From positions 1-57,817 of the forward strand of contig CAZUEO010000012.1 of the NCBI GenBank assembly GCA_964619675.1: a stretch of 57,817 nucleotides of DNA, in the 5' to 3' direction. Under the pieces are notes generated by a model. That model saw only the letters and a list, made by a program, of their open reading frames with translations, had not been told where the DNA came from and did not search any database. The stretch is from JAPLMW01 sp964619675. GTDB lineage: Bacteria > Planctomycetota > Phycisphaerae > Sedimentisphaerales > UBA12454. Made by a program: the position numbers and the translations under genes. Every line of letters begins with the position of its first letter. The first letter of the stretch is position 1. This document shows, piece after piece, positions 8,366-18,142 of this stretch.

Positions 8366-11300
8366 ATGGCTAAAAGGTTAAACAAAAAGGTTGCAATTAT
8401 CGGTTCATTGGTTCTTGCGATGCTGATAGTAGTGGTAATGGTGGTAATCCTTAAATTAAGCAGAGACCCGCAGAAGTACATAGTAGATGCCCAGGCAGCG
8501 CTTGCGCTTCCAGAGCCTGATTATAAGGCTGCAGAAAGAGCCTATGGGCGTGCGTTCGCTTATACAGAGGATGTAGATTCCAAGATTGATATTCTGTTTA
8601 AAATGGCAAAGATGTACCTTGAGGATAATGAATGGCCGAAAGCCGGCGGCTGTTGGAACAGGATAATAAATTACGATACAAAGAACCTCGAGGCACGTCG
8701 TGCACTGCTTGACTACAGCTATCAGGTTGCCGAGGCTGGAAGCTGGGCGGTATGGAAGGATGTTGAATCGAACGTATCGGAGTTGATTAACAAAGAACTT
8801 GATACGAGCCCCGGAATGTACCGTATAAAGGGACATGCCCTTCTCGAACTGGTAAAACACGGACAGATGACAGATAAGGAATCGGCTATTAAAGATGCAA
8901 TCGAGATTCTGAAAAAAGTAAATCAGGATGAACCAAATGATGTTAATACGTATCGATACCTTGCGGATGCGATAACACAACAGGGCGAAATTCTTGCTGC
9001 CAAAGGTGTTATTGACGCTACAGACAACGCCCATCAGGAGGCAGTAAAGATTCTGGTTAAGGGGGTTGAAAATAACCCCGATGAACCTCAATCCTATTTA
9101 AATCTTTACGACATCAGGCTTATTGAAGCAAGAACAGATCAGGACAAGTTCAAACAACTTAAATCCGACCTTGTTGATCTGACAGAAAAATTCAGCGATA
9201 GCGCTCTCCCTTATTTTGCGATGACGCAGTTATATCAGATGAATCATAAAGATATCGACAAGGCAATTGCGACCATTAAGAAGGCGATAGAACTTGACAG
9301 ACAGAATGTGGCTTATGCTGTAACAATGGCTAATCTTTATTACAGAAGACATTCAATAAATAAAAGTGAGGATGATTTTAAAAAAGCGATTGATATCGCT
9401 AACGAGGCCTTAAGTTTCCCCGATAGTCTTGATATACCAGGGCCGAGAGCAAGAATAAGTTTTTTAAACAGATATACACTGCATACTTTTCTGGCCAATT
9501 GTTTCATCGAAAAGGCCGCTGATGCGTCGGCCGGACAATCTGAGAGATCAAAGTGGATTGAAAGAGCCGAGGGTGAGGTGCATCAGATAGGTCAGTTGGT
9601 TGGCAGTGCGGAAAATCCTTATATGATAATGTGGCAGGGTAAACTATTGCTTGCCAAGGGACAGATAAACGATGCCATCGTAAAGATGAATACGGCCTAT
9701 GAAATTCTCACCGCTTCAGGCCAAACACAGAGAGACCCTCAGCTTGGCAGGCTGGCTTACGAACTTGCCACGGTTTTGCGTGATACGCCTGAGATAGGAG
9801 CTGTATATCAACTTTATTTAACCGTTGTGAGAAATGAGCTGTATTACATAAAACCGGAAGTGCTTCTTGATTTTGCTTCTACTTTGGAACTTATGAGAGA
9901 CTGGCCGAATATGGTTGAGGCGGTGAATTTTTTTGAAACTCACTTTTTAAAGAACGAAAGGAGCACCAATCTTCTCATAAGGGCGTATATCGGCGCAAAT
10001 ATGTTCGAGAAGGCACAGGAATTGCTTGATAAACAGCCAAAGGAAGACCCCGATACTATAAGACTGAAAATATCGCTTTTGAACAACAAATTGGGTCAAA
10101 CAAACTGGCTGCTTTCACAGGATATAAGCGAACAGCAACAGCAATTGCAGCCGTCCAAAAGCCGCCAGCAACTGGAAGCGGAACGCGATGTTATAACAAA
10201 AGAGCGAGATGATTTGAAAAATAAACTTGCCTTGACCGGAGCGGCAAATGTCAGTGAACAGGAAGTTGTAGATATTTGCAGAGAATATGTTTCTGGAGGA
10301 CGAATCGACAATGCCAAAAAGCTTGTCGGGGATTTTCTGCAGGTATATCCCAACAGCGTAAATATAAAAATTTATCAACTTGCGCTTAATGAGCCTGCTC
10401 CTGCGAATGTGCCGCCTGAGCGTCTTGGCCAGTTGACGGTTCAATCTATTGAGTCGCTGGACGAGCCTGTCAGGAAAGCAGCTCTGCTCGGGCGGTTTTA
10501 TCAGACCAGAGGACAGAATGATAAGGCCGTTGAATATTATCAGCAGGTTCTACAGCTTGAGCCGAACAATGCTCTTGTGATTGCGGGTTTGTTTGATATT
10601 GCCATAGATAGTGATGATTTCAAGCAGGCCGAGAAGTTGTCGGAAACCGCCCGTCAAAATAATACCGACCTCTGTGAAGGCGAATTTTTCAAGGCCCGAC
10701 TTACTTTTGCCAGAAAAGAGTATCGAAGAGCCTTAGAGAAAATTAACAACTGTCTTGAAAAGAGACCTATCTTTTCGCAGGGATACCTGTTGAAAAGCCA
10801 GATAAATACAGCGCTCGAAAAAGAGACTGACGCCATAGATGACATAAAAAAGGCATACGATATGAATCCACTCGACAAAGTTATTACAAAGAATCTTGCG
10901 TTTTTGCTTTATAGTCGCAACCGCAAACTTGGCGCAAATGCATCAACTGAACAGCTATCCGAAGCAAAAAACGCATTTGAAGCTGCAGTCCGCGCCGATC
11001 CGAGAGATTACGGTCTTCAAAGTTTTTATGCCGAGTACATGGGCGATACAGATCCGCAAAGAGCACTTGCGATATGTCAGCAAGTACAAAAGGCTAAGCC
11101 AAGCATTGAAAATTCACTCGTTCTCGGCAAGTTGGCCTTGAAAGCAGCAGAGCACGACAAGGTAGAATCGCGGAAAAGTATATATCTTTCCGCAGCAGAG
11201 GATGCTTACAAAAAGGCTTATGAACTTGCCCCAAATGATGTACGTGTTCTGCAGGCGTATAGTGAGTTTCTCAAAGCCACAGGCAAAACCGGCGAAGCGG

Positions 11301-13063
11301 AAAAACTTCTTACCAGCCAAGATGATCTTTTATGGCGGCATTATATTCGTACAGGAAAGCTTGATAAAGCACAGCAGTTGCTTACAAAAATATATGAAGC
11401 AAATCCCAAAGACGTCAATACAATAAGAGGACTAATTCTTGTGTCCAGGAACAAAAGAGACAATGCCGAACTACTGAAATATATCACCGAACTTCTGAAA
11501 ATTGATAATTCCGTTGAAAATCAGATTATTGAGGTTGAATCGTATCTCGAGTTGGGTCTGGTTGATGATTCTCAGACCAAGCTTGATAGTCTGACTGAGA
11601 GGTATCCTGATGAGCCCAGAATAATGTTTCTGCGGTCGTGGTTTCTTGCACGGCAGGGTAAATTTGAACAATCGCTTAAACTTGTAAACAAATATCTTGA
11701 AGCGGACAAAAACAATCCTCGCGCATGGCGGTTGCGCGGGCAAATAAATCTTGCACTGAATAATTTAAACCAGGCAATCGATGATTTTCAGAAGGGCAAG
11801 GCGATCGAGGACAATGCGGAAGTGCGAATTGACCTTGCAAGAACATATATCCGAACCGGCAGAAGCGAAGAAGCCATAGCAGAACTGAAGACGGCTGCTG
11901 ATGAGCAGGGTTCGTCCGCTGCTCTGAGTATGCTTGAAGAAGCTTATATGATAACGGGCAAGTATGACCGCCTTGAAAAATTTTATACCGAAAGGATGGA
12001 AAAAACTCCTGCCAATGTTTACTGGTACGATAGAGCAGGCGAACTCGCAATGACGCGAAAGGATTTTGAGAAAGCTTTTATGCTTTTTGATACTGCATTA
12101 CAGAACAGTCTCAAAATCAACAACCAATCACCTGATGAGCAGGCTTTCGAAGGCAAACTTAGGGCTCTTCTTGAATCCAAAAAGTACGACCAGTTGTTTG
12201 CTGAAGCGACAAAGCACCTTGAAGGGTCGTTTGCTACTATCGCCTATGCGAGGATGGCAGATGCAAAGGCCAGAATTGGAGATAAAGATACCGCTCTACA
12301 GTATTTCCGCAGGGCACTTGAAAAGGCAGGCGAAAATGAAGAATACCTAATCAATATAATCAGGTATATGACACAAGTGGTTGGAATTGACGAAACAACG
12401 AAGTGGTGCAATGAGAAATTGCATAGCCAGCCCAATTCACTTGCAGTGAATTTTGCGGTGTACAACCTTTACAGGATGGCAGGAGAGTATAACAGGGCGA
12501 TTGAATATATAGACAATTGTATCAGGATTGCGGCAGATAATGAACAGTTGAAGCTGAACTATCAAACCAGTAAGGCAAGTTATCTGATTGAGATATTCAG
12601 CAAAACCGCAGATAAGACATATCTCAAACAGGTTATTAAGGAGTATGAAAGCATACTTCAAAAACAGCCGACAGATGTTTTAGTTCTTAATAACTTTGCT
12701 TATGTGCTTGCAGATACAGATACGGATGTTGAAAAGGCACTTGAGTATGCCGAGCAGGCCTATAATGCCGCGTCTAATAATTCAGGGGTACTTGATACTT
12801 ATGGTTATGTTCTTCTGAAAAACGGCAAGGCCCAGCAGGCAGATGAAATTCTGCAAAGAGCATTACAGCAGTACGAACAAAACAAGATAAATGCCCCTAT
12901 AGAAGTATATGAGCATATAGGCTGGGTTAAGGAAAAACTTGGGCAGGATGCTGAGGCTTTACAGGCCTATAAACGAGCGATGGAATTAGCTGGTGAAAAT
13001 GTTCCACAAGAGGTCAAAAACAGAATATCGGCGGAAATCGAAGAAGTTTCTTCAAGGCAATAG
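8366..13063 (+). CDS. Giant membrane-anchored TPR protein (PrsT-like position)
   Basis: A 1565-residue protein with a short basic N terminus and one membrane anchor (about 9-27), then almost entirely tetratricopeptide-type helical repeats. Recognisable TPR units (for example KAVEYYQQVLQLEPNNA and QAIDDFQKG) occur from about residue 55 to the C terminus. A short coiled-coil-like Gln/Glu-rich stretch lies near 580-615 (EQQQQLQPSKSRQQLEAERD). It has no lipobox, unlike PrsT-type TPR lipoproteins of exosortase loci, but its length and position between the exosortase and the Wzc-like gene are the same. By analogy it is probably a periplasmic scaffold for EPS assembly or export. That role is inferred from gene order. 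TTTTTTAACGG lies just upstream, as it does before two pilus genes. Confidence 0.85.
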   Translation: MAKRLNKKVAIIGSLVLAMLIVVVMVVILKLSRDPQKYIVDAQAALALPEPDYKAAERAYGRAFAYTEDVDSKIDILFKMAKMYLEDNEWPKAGGCWNRIINYDTKNLEARRALLDYSYQVAEAGSWAVWKDVESNVSELINKELDTSPGMYRIKGHALLELVKHGQMTDKESAIKDAIEILKKVNQDEPNDVNTYRYLADAITQQGEILAAKGVIDATDNAHQEAVKILVKGVENNPDEPQSYLNLYDIRLIEARTDQDKFKQLKSDLVDLTEKFSDSALPYFAMTQLYQMNHKDIDKAIATIKKAIELDRQNVAYAVTMANLYYRRHSINKSEDDFKKAIDIANEALSFPDSLDIPGPRARISFLNRYTLHTFLANCFIEKAADASAGQSERSKWIERAEGEVHQIGQLVGSAENPYMIMWQGKLLLAKGQINDAIVKMNTAYEILTASGQTQRDPQLGRLAYELATVLRDTPEIGAVYQLYLTVVRNELYYIKPEVLLDFASTLELMRDWPNMVEAVNFFETHFLKNERSTNLLIRAYIGANMFEKAQELLDKQPKEDPDTIRLKISLLNNKLGQTNWLLSQDISEQQQQLQPSKSRQQLEAERDVITKERDDLKNKLALTGAANVSEQEVVDICREYVSGGRIDNAKKLVGDFLQVYPNSVNIKIYQLALNEPAPANVPPERLGQLTVQSIESLDEPVRKAALLGRFYQTRGQNDKAVEYYQQVLQLEPNNALVIAGLFDIAIDSDDFKQAEKLSETARQNNTDLCEGEFFKARLTFARKEYRRALEKINNCLEKRPIFSQGYLLKSQINTALEKETDAIDDIKKAYDMNPLDKVITKNLAFLLYSRNRKLGANASTEQLSEAKNAFEAAVRADPRDYGLQSFYAEYMGDTDPQRALAICQQVQKAKPSIENSLVLGKLALKAAEHDKVESRKSIYLSAAEDAYKKAYELAPNDVRVLQAYSEFLKATGKTGEAEKLLTSQDDLLWRHYIRTGKLDKAQQLLTKIYEANPKDVNTIRGLILVSRNKRDNAELLKYITELLKIDNSVENQIIEVESYLELGLVDDSQTKLDSLTERYPDEPRIMFLRSWFLARQGKFEQSLKLVNKYLEADKNNPRAWRLRGQINLALNNLNQAIDDFQKGKAIEDNAEVRIDLARTYIRTGRSEEAIAELKTAADEQGSSAALSMLEEAYMITGKYDRLEKFYTERMEKTPANVYWYDRAGELAMTRKDFEKAFMLFDTALQNSLKINNQSPDEQAFEGKLRALLESKKYDQLFAEATKHLEGSFATIAYARMADAKARIGDKDTALQYFRRALEKAGENEEYLINIIRYMTQVVGIDETTKWCNEKLHSQPNSLAVNFAVYNLYRMAGEYNRAIEYIDNCIRIAADNEQLKLNYQTSKASYLIEIFSKTADKTYLKQVIKEYESILQKQPTDVLVLNNFAYVLADTDTDVEKALEYAEQAYNAASNNSGVLDTYGYVLLKNGKAQQADEILQRALQQYEQNKINAPIEVYEHIGWVKEKLGQDAEALQAYKRAMELAGENVPQEVKNRISAEIEEVSSRQ

Positions 13064-13129
13064 CAAACTCGACAACTTTTTACTGCAATATTTTGTTATA
13101 GGATCTGTATTTTGGGCAGGTGAAAAAGA

Positions 13130-15382
13130 ATGATACATAGTAAGCAACCAGCATCAGCCGGACGTAGTCAGATACCTCGGCAATTTTCGCAAACAATTCC
13201 CAGAGGTTCGGCTCCTATAGGGGTGGCTATTACGCCCAAAGAGATACTGGATATTCTCAGACGGCATTTGCTTCTCATAATAAGTTTGACTATGTTAGGT
13301 GCCATTACAGGAGGTGGATTATGGTTTGTTCTGCGTATTATTGCACCAAAATATACAGCAAGTACTTACATAGAAGTTTTGCCGCCGGGACAGATGGACC
13401 CAACGATAATTGGTACCCCTATGACAAGCAAGGATATCGCTTATGAATTCAGATTCTCAAAAGCTACTCTTATAAAACAGCAGAATATGCTGCAGGAACT
13501 TATCCGCAGAGATGCTGTTCGAGAGACTAAATGGTTCAAAAAATTTGGCAATGATGTTTTAAAAACCATCAAAAACCTTAGGGATAATCTCGGGGTTGTA
13601 GCGGATAGAAACAGCAATTTTATTTCAATCAGTATGACCTGTGGTAATCCGGTGGAAGCGGCTCTTATCGTCAATCAAACAGTTGATCTTTTTGTTAAGT
13701 CGCAACAGACTACTGCGGAGAGCAATATCAGCCAGAAGCTCAGAGAGCTTAGCCAGCAGGAAAATGAGATGAGGGACAAACTCAGGAGCATAAACAATTC
13801 GCTTGCGGATATCAGACGTTCAACGGGTCTGACACAGCTTGAAGGCAACGAAGGCAATTTCCACCATACCATAACGCAGAAATTGGGTAGTCTTGAGATT
13901 GAGAAGATGAAACTTGAGGCGGATATTGAACAGGTTCGCGCAAGCGTTGCTAATTACGAGCAAAGAAAAGTTTCTGACGAAATAATACAGCGCGATACCG
14001 AAAACGATCCGGTTGTTATTAATCTCATTAGTCGAATTAGCCAGCTCGAGGCTGAACTTGCAAGAAGGCTTACAAATCTTGGTGAAAATCACAGGGAGGT
14101 GCAGCAGTTGCGCGAAGTTTTGCGGCAGACAATAGCGGAAAAGGAGGCACGCTCTAATTTAAAGGCGCTGCAGATTCGCGACTCGGATGTTACAACTGCC
14201 AAAGATATGTATTCAACAATGAGCAATCGGCTTGCAAAACTTGAGGAGCTCAGGGCACGAACGGAAAAGGAACAGAAAGACCTTGACAATGCAAGAGCTA
14301 CCTATGACCAGCTTGTTTCTGACAGGGAGGAAACAAAAAACAAACTGTTTTCAGTTCAGGAACAAATAAGCAAATATAATCTTATAAAGCAGGACACAGA
14401 ATCTGCAAAGGTAAGATCTGTTGGTCTTGCACCTCCGCCCTTGCAGATGAGTTCGCCAAGATTACTGGTATTTGGGCCGGGCGGAACTTTTTTGGGTTTT
14501 TTGCTGGGTGTAGGACTTGCATTTCTGATTGAGCTTTTGAACGACCTTTTAAGATCGCCGAACGACGTGATGAAATTTGCCAATGTGCCGCTGTTGGGTA
14601 TGGTTACGCACAAGGACCTTGATGAGGCCACGAAGAATGCCGATATGTGGAAGATTACAAGACAATCACCGTTCTCGATGATGGGCGAATGTTACAGACA
14701 GTTCAGAGCAAATCTCAAACTTTCTTCCGATTCCGATGCTCAGAAAGTGATTTTTATTACGAGTGGCAGTGCAGGAGAAGGCAGAACAACAGTAGCAACA
14801 AATACGGCTACAGTTTTTGTAGCGGAGGACAAGCGGGTACTTTTAATCGATGCCAACTTTCGCAGGCCAAGCTCGTATAAAATCTTTCCAAATTCAAACG
14901 GACACCGTACCGAAACTGATAAGAAGAATAAGGGATTGAGCGGTTGTCTTACCGGCAGTTGTGATATCACAGAAATTATAAGGCCGACCGGTATTGAGGG
15001 TATGGATGTGATTGACAGCGGCATTCTTCCTGCCAATCCTACAGAACTGCTGGGCGGCAGGAGAATGGCGGAGCTTCTCAGATATGCAAAAGAACATTAC
15101 GACCGTGTGATAATCGATGGTCCGCCAATGCTCGTCAGCGACGCAAAGGCAATCGCGTCACAGGCAGATGGGACGGTATTGGTGTTCAATGCGGCTATTA
15201 CCAGGCGCGGCGCTGCTAAAAGAATTGTACGCGAACTGAGAGAGATAAATACGAATATTCTCGGTGCGATACTGATTGGCGTAAGAGTGCTTAAAGGAGG
15301 CTACTTCCACGAAATGCTTGAGTCATATCAGGATTACCAGGATTCTCCCGTAGCACCACAGCCAACCGGGCAGGTCTCTTAA
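13130..15382 (+). CDS. Wzc-like polysaccharide copolymerase with BY-kinase-like domain
   Basis: This 750-residue inner-membrane protein combines a Wzz chain-length domain with a cytoplasmic tyrosine-autokinase-like domain. A first membrane helix (about 46-68) leads into the Wzz domain (YTASTYIEVLPPG), a long periplasmic coiled coil (about 190-420), a second helix (about 448-466) and a P-loop domain. Walker A' (LLIDANFRRP, about 570) and Walker B (VIIDGPP, about 660) look normal. Walker A reads SGSAGEGRTT: the invariant lysine is arginine (R552). The tail has three tyrosines (Tyr725, Tyr733, Tyr736), a short version of the usual Tyr cluster. It probably controls EPS chain length together with the export lipoprotein at 4901. 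Phosphorylation-dependent regulation is doubtful given R552. GGGCAGG precedes the ATG. Confidence 0.9.
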   Translation: MIHSKQPASAGRSQIPRQFSQTIPRGSAPIGVAITPKEILDILRRHLLLIISLTMLGAITGGGLWFVLRIIAPKYTASTYIEVLPPGQMDPTIIGTPMTSKDIAYEFRFSKATLIKQQNMLQELIRRDAVRETKWFKKFGNDVLKTIKNLRDNLGVVADRNSNFISISMTCGNPVEAALIVNQTVDLFVKSQQTTAESNISQKLRELSQQENEMRDKLRSINNSLADIRRSTGLTQLEGNEGNFHHTITQKLGSLEIEKMKLEADIEQVRASVANYEQRKVSDEIIQRDTENDPVVINLISRISQLEAELARRLTNLGENHREVQQLREVLRQTIAEKEARSNLKALQIRDSDVTTAKDMYSTMSNRLAKLEELRARTEKEQKDLDNARATYDQLVSDREETKNKLFSVQEQISKYNLIKQDTESAKVRSVGLAPPPLQMSSPRLLVFGPGGTFLGFLLGVGLAFLIELLNDLLRSPNDVMKFANVPLLGMVTHKDLDEATKNADMWKITRQSPFSMMGECYRQFRANLKLSSDSDAQKVIFITSGSAGEGRTTVATNTATVFVAEDKRVLLIDANFRRPSSYKIFPNSNGHRTETDKKNKGLSGCLTGSCDITEIIRPTGIEGMDVIDSGILPANPTELLGGRRMAELLRYAKEHYDRVIIDGPPMLVSDAKAIASQADGTVLVFNAAITRRGAAKRIVRELREINTNILGAILIGVRVLKGGYFHEMLESYQDYQDSPVAPQPTGQVS

Positions 15383-15521
15383 ACTGTACTTACCGGTTTC
15401 GGTGCAGGTTAATTCCATCACCTATTTATTACTTCTATTTCATATCCTTTCTTTTATCCCTGGGACATTTTATTGAAAACGGTTGTTTTTTATTGTCTAA
15501 GGGTGTAGAATCAGATTCGAG

Positions 15522-15596
15522 CGGGGCGTAGCGCAGTTTGGCTAGCGCGTTGGACTGGGGGTCCAAAGGTCGCAGGTTCAAGTCCTGTCGCCCCGA
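15522..15596 (+). tRNA. tRNA-Pro (anticodon GGG)
   Basis: A full cloverleaf can be drawn. The acceptor CGGGGCG (15522-15528) pairs with CGCCCCG (15589-15595) and is followed by discriminator A. The D stem is GCGC/GCGC. The anticodon stem is TTGGA/TCCAA around the loop CTGGGGG, with GGG at 15557-15559. The T arm is GCAGG-TTCAAGT-CCTGT. Length is 75 bases. CCA is not encoded. It lies alone between the EPS and pilus loci, and I found no repeat of its 3' end nearby that would suggest an integration site. Confidence 0.95.
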
Positions 15597-16024
15597 TTTG
15601 AGGGGATAGCTGTTGTTTTCGGCAAGGATTGCCGGCGATGACCTGTAGTTAGCGCAAAGAGTTGTATCATCCAGCCTCAGGTTCAAAAGTGCAGACTCGA
15701 CAATTTGGCGGTTTTTAACAGAATAGTCGATATAAAAGAACAGATTTATAAAAATCAGAAATAATTTTATCGGCTTCACGTCTTATAAAATCACATCGAG
15801 AGCTGTGGTTTGGCGCAGTATTATAGGGGGTTTAGTGTGATGTCGCTTCTCTGCGATGGGAAATGGTTCAAATCAACGCGGAGTCTTTGCTTTTGATGGT
15901 TTCTTATCTTATATTTTTAATGGCACTATAGAATCGTATGGTCCAGATAAAAAGAGTATTCTAACAAAGGAGTTTTTTACTAAGCACGTAAAAAAGCATT
16001 AATGTACGAGAAGGAGGTAATTTA
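15597..16024. other. 428-base gap between tRNA-Pro and the pilus locus
   Basis: No gene is supported here. A perfect sigma-28-like -10 octamer GCCGATAA occurs on the minus strand (15767-15774), without a good -35 at the right distance. A strong Shine-Dalgarno sequence AAGGAGG (16011-16017) belongs to the following ATPase gene. No clear terminator was found after the tRNA. Confidence 0.4.
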
Positions 16025-17794
16025 ATGTTAGCCGCTAAAAAGCAGACATCTGAGGCGAGAGACGAAATTCCTTTTGGTGAATGGCTTGTCTCAAATGGTT
16101 TTCTCAGTCGTGATGAATTAGCCACGGCGTTAGAGGAACAGCATGAAAGCGGCAGCAGGTTGGGGGAGGTGCTGCTCCGAACGAAAGTATCAGACCCTGC
16201 AACGCTTACCCGTGTTTTAGCTGAATATCTTTCGCTGGAGTATGTACAATTAGATGACATCAGCAAAATAGATGTGGGTATCGCCCGGATGCTGCCGGAA
16301 CCGCTTGCCAAGCGGTTTTGTCTGGTAGCAATTGGCGAGGAGGAAGACAAAATTATCGTCGCAATGGCTGACCCTCTTGATGTTGTTGCAATAGATACAA
16401 TCGGGCCAAAGCTTAAAAAAGAAATTAAAGTGGTGGTCAGTTCTCGCGACGAGGTTATGCATGCAATAGAGACGATTTATCACGGCTCTGATGTTGAAGA
16501 GCAACGGCTTCGCGACATAAATGTGGAGACGGAGATTAGCGGAGATGATCAGAGAGTAGAATCGATTCTGGAAGAAAATAGCTTGGAGCCTGATGTGGCC
16601 AGTGAGGAGGCTGCGACGAAGGCACCTGTGATTCGTTTTGTGGATTTGTTGTTAAGCCAGGCAATTAAAAGCAGAGCGAGTGATATTCATATCGAGCCAC
16701 AAGAACATTTAATGTCGATTCGTATGCGAGTTGACGGTGCACTTCGGAACATGGTTCCGCCGGCCAAGAAGTTGCAGGCTGCGGTTATTACGAGAATTAA
16801 GATACTTTCGGAGATGGATATTGCAGAGCGTCGACTGCCTCAGGACGGCCGATTTAAGATTAAGGCAACCGGCCGGGATATAGATGTGCGTGTGTCATCG
16901 ATTCCGGTGATATATGGTGAAAAGATAGTGATGCGAATTTTGGATTCAACAGCGGCGAGTCACGATATTGGGAAACTTGGATTTGAGCCGAAGCTGCTGG
17001 AAGAATTTAAAACGATACTCTCACAGCCGCACGGTATCATAATTATCACCGGGCCCACAGGCAGCGGTAAAAGCACGACGCTATATTCGGCACTGCATTA
17101 TCTAAGGAACCCGACGGAAAATATTACCACGGTTGAAGACCCTGTTGAATATCGTCTTGAGGGGATTAACCAGATTCAGGTCAAGTCTGATATCGGGCTG
17201 GATTTTGCATCCTGCCTGAGAGCAATTTTAAGGCAGGACCCGGATATAGTTTTGATAGGTGAAATCAGGGACAAGGAGACAGTGGAGATTGCAATAAAAG
17301 CTTCTCTGACAGGACACTTGGTTTTGAGCACATTCCATACCAATGATGCGCCCAGTGCGATAAGCAGGCTGTTATATATGGGGATTGAGCCTTATTTGCT
17401 GGCATCGTCGCTGAATTTAGTAGTTGCTCAGCGACTTGTAAGAAGGATTTGTGAGCATTGCAAAGAGCCTGTAACCTTGAGTAAAGAAGTTCTTGAACGT
17501 TTGAAGATTGACGACCAACAGGCCAGGAACATCACATTTTATCACGGCAAGGGCTGCCCGGCCTGTGGAAAGACAGGTTACAAGGGCAGGTTACCTGTTT
17601 TTGAGTTTCTTGTGATGGATAATGATATTCGGGAAAAAATTATTAGCGGGGTCGGTGAAATGCAGATAAAGGCGATGGCACGTCAGAAGGGTTATGGCGG
17701 ATTACTTGAGAGTGGCGTGAGTAAGATGTTACAAGGTTTAACCACTGCTGAAGAAGTTCTGAGCGTAACGTTTACGGAAAATGTAAGGACGTAA
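16025..17794 (+). CDS. pilB: Type IV pilus/type II secretion assembly ATPase (PilB/GspE family)
   Basis: This cytoplasmic hexameric ATPase powers pilin polymerisation through the inner-membrane platform protein. The 589-residue protein starts with an MshEN/GspE-N domain (about 15-150; FGEWLVSNGFLSRDELATAL), which in some relatives binds c-di-GMP. The catalytic domain follows: Walker A GPTGSGKST at 343-351, an Asp box around EDPVEYRLEGINQIQV, and Walker B IVLIGEIRD. It ends with the tetracysteine metal site CEHC...CPAC (from about residue 476). AAGGAGG lies seven bases before the ATG. The platform gene follows after a 348-base gap. PilT, the secretin and PilM downstream favour a type IV pilus over a dedicated type II secretion system, though the families overlap. 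Confidence 0.93.
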   Translation: MLAAKKQTSEARDEIPFGEWLVSNGFLSRDELATALEEQHESGSRLGEVLLRTKVSDPATLTRVLAEYLSLEYVQLDDISKIDVGIARMLPEPLAKRFCLVAIGEEEDKIIVAMADPLDVVAIDTIGPKLKKEIKVVVSSRDEVMHAIETIYHGSDVEEQRLRDINVETEISGDDQRVESILEENSLEPDVASEEAATKAPVIRFVDLLLSQAIKSRASDIHIEPQEHLMSIRMRVDGALRNMVPPAKKLQAAVITRIKILSEMDIAERRLPQDGRFKIKATGRDIDVRVSSIPVIYGEKIVMRILDSTAASHDIGKLGFEPKLLEEFKTILSQPHGIIIITGPTGSGKSTTLYSALHYLRNPTENITTVEDPVEYRLEGINQIQVKSDIGLDFASCLRAILRQDPDIVLIGEIRDKETVEIAIKASLTGHLVLSTFHTNDAPSAISRLLYMGIEPYLLASSLNLVVAQRLVRRICEHCKEPVTLSKEVLERLKIDDQQARNITFYHGKGCPACGKTGYKGRLPVFEFLVMDNDIREKIISGVGEMQIKAMARQKGYGGLLESGVSKMLQGLTTAEEVLSVTFTENVRT

Positions 17795-18142
17795 AAATCG
17801 GTTTTTTCACAGCTTTCGCCGAGTAATTTGGTAAATTTACAAATATTGTCTCAAATCTCTCAGGGGTTGTCGATGTATTCGGACTAATGTTATGCCGTAT
17901 GCAATTGACGTAACCCGCATTTCAGTATTAAGTTCCGATATAAATTCCTTTATCAGCCGTAAAAAACGGCAAACGGGACTTGGCGCATAAATCGAAATGG
18001 GATTTTTTAGTAAACCTGATGTTTTCGGACGCCGATATTGCTGAAGTGCAGATAAACAACGTTTTGTGCTCACTTGGTATGACCTTGTGGGCGCTGGTAA
18101 TTTTACTTAACGCATCATATAGCTATTAATAAGGTTTGGTAG
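17795..18142. other. 348-base gap between pilB and pilC
   Basis: No gene is supported; one start on the plus strand near 17997 gives only 15 codons. Two CCGATA elements occur: TCCGATAT at 17934-17941, and GCCGATAT at 18031-18038 with TAAA at 18011-18014 upstream, close to sigma-28 spacing. A promoter for pilC and the genes beyond is therefore possible. A short inverted repeat GCCGT-AAAAA-ACGGC near 17956 lacks a T run on the plus strand. Confidence 0.4.

Noticed and set aside
15522..15596. tRNA-Pro as an integration site for a mobile element
   Set aside because: No integrase gene and no second copy of the tRNA 3' end were found in the window.
15435..15779. Minus-strand open frame of 114 codons across the tRNA-Pro region
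   Set aside because: Its middle encodes GRQDLNLRPLDPQSNALAK, the well-known false protein produced by translating a tRNA-Pro gene on the opposite strand; the tRNA cloverleaf explains the sequence.
15921..15936. Possible sigma-54 promoter (TGGCAC followed by N5) before pilB
   Set aside because: The -24 half matches but the -12 half reads AATCG where TTGC(A/T) is required; the essential GC is missing.
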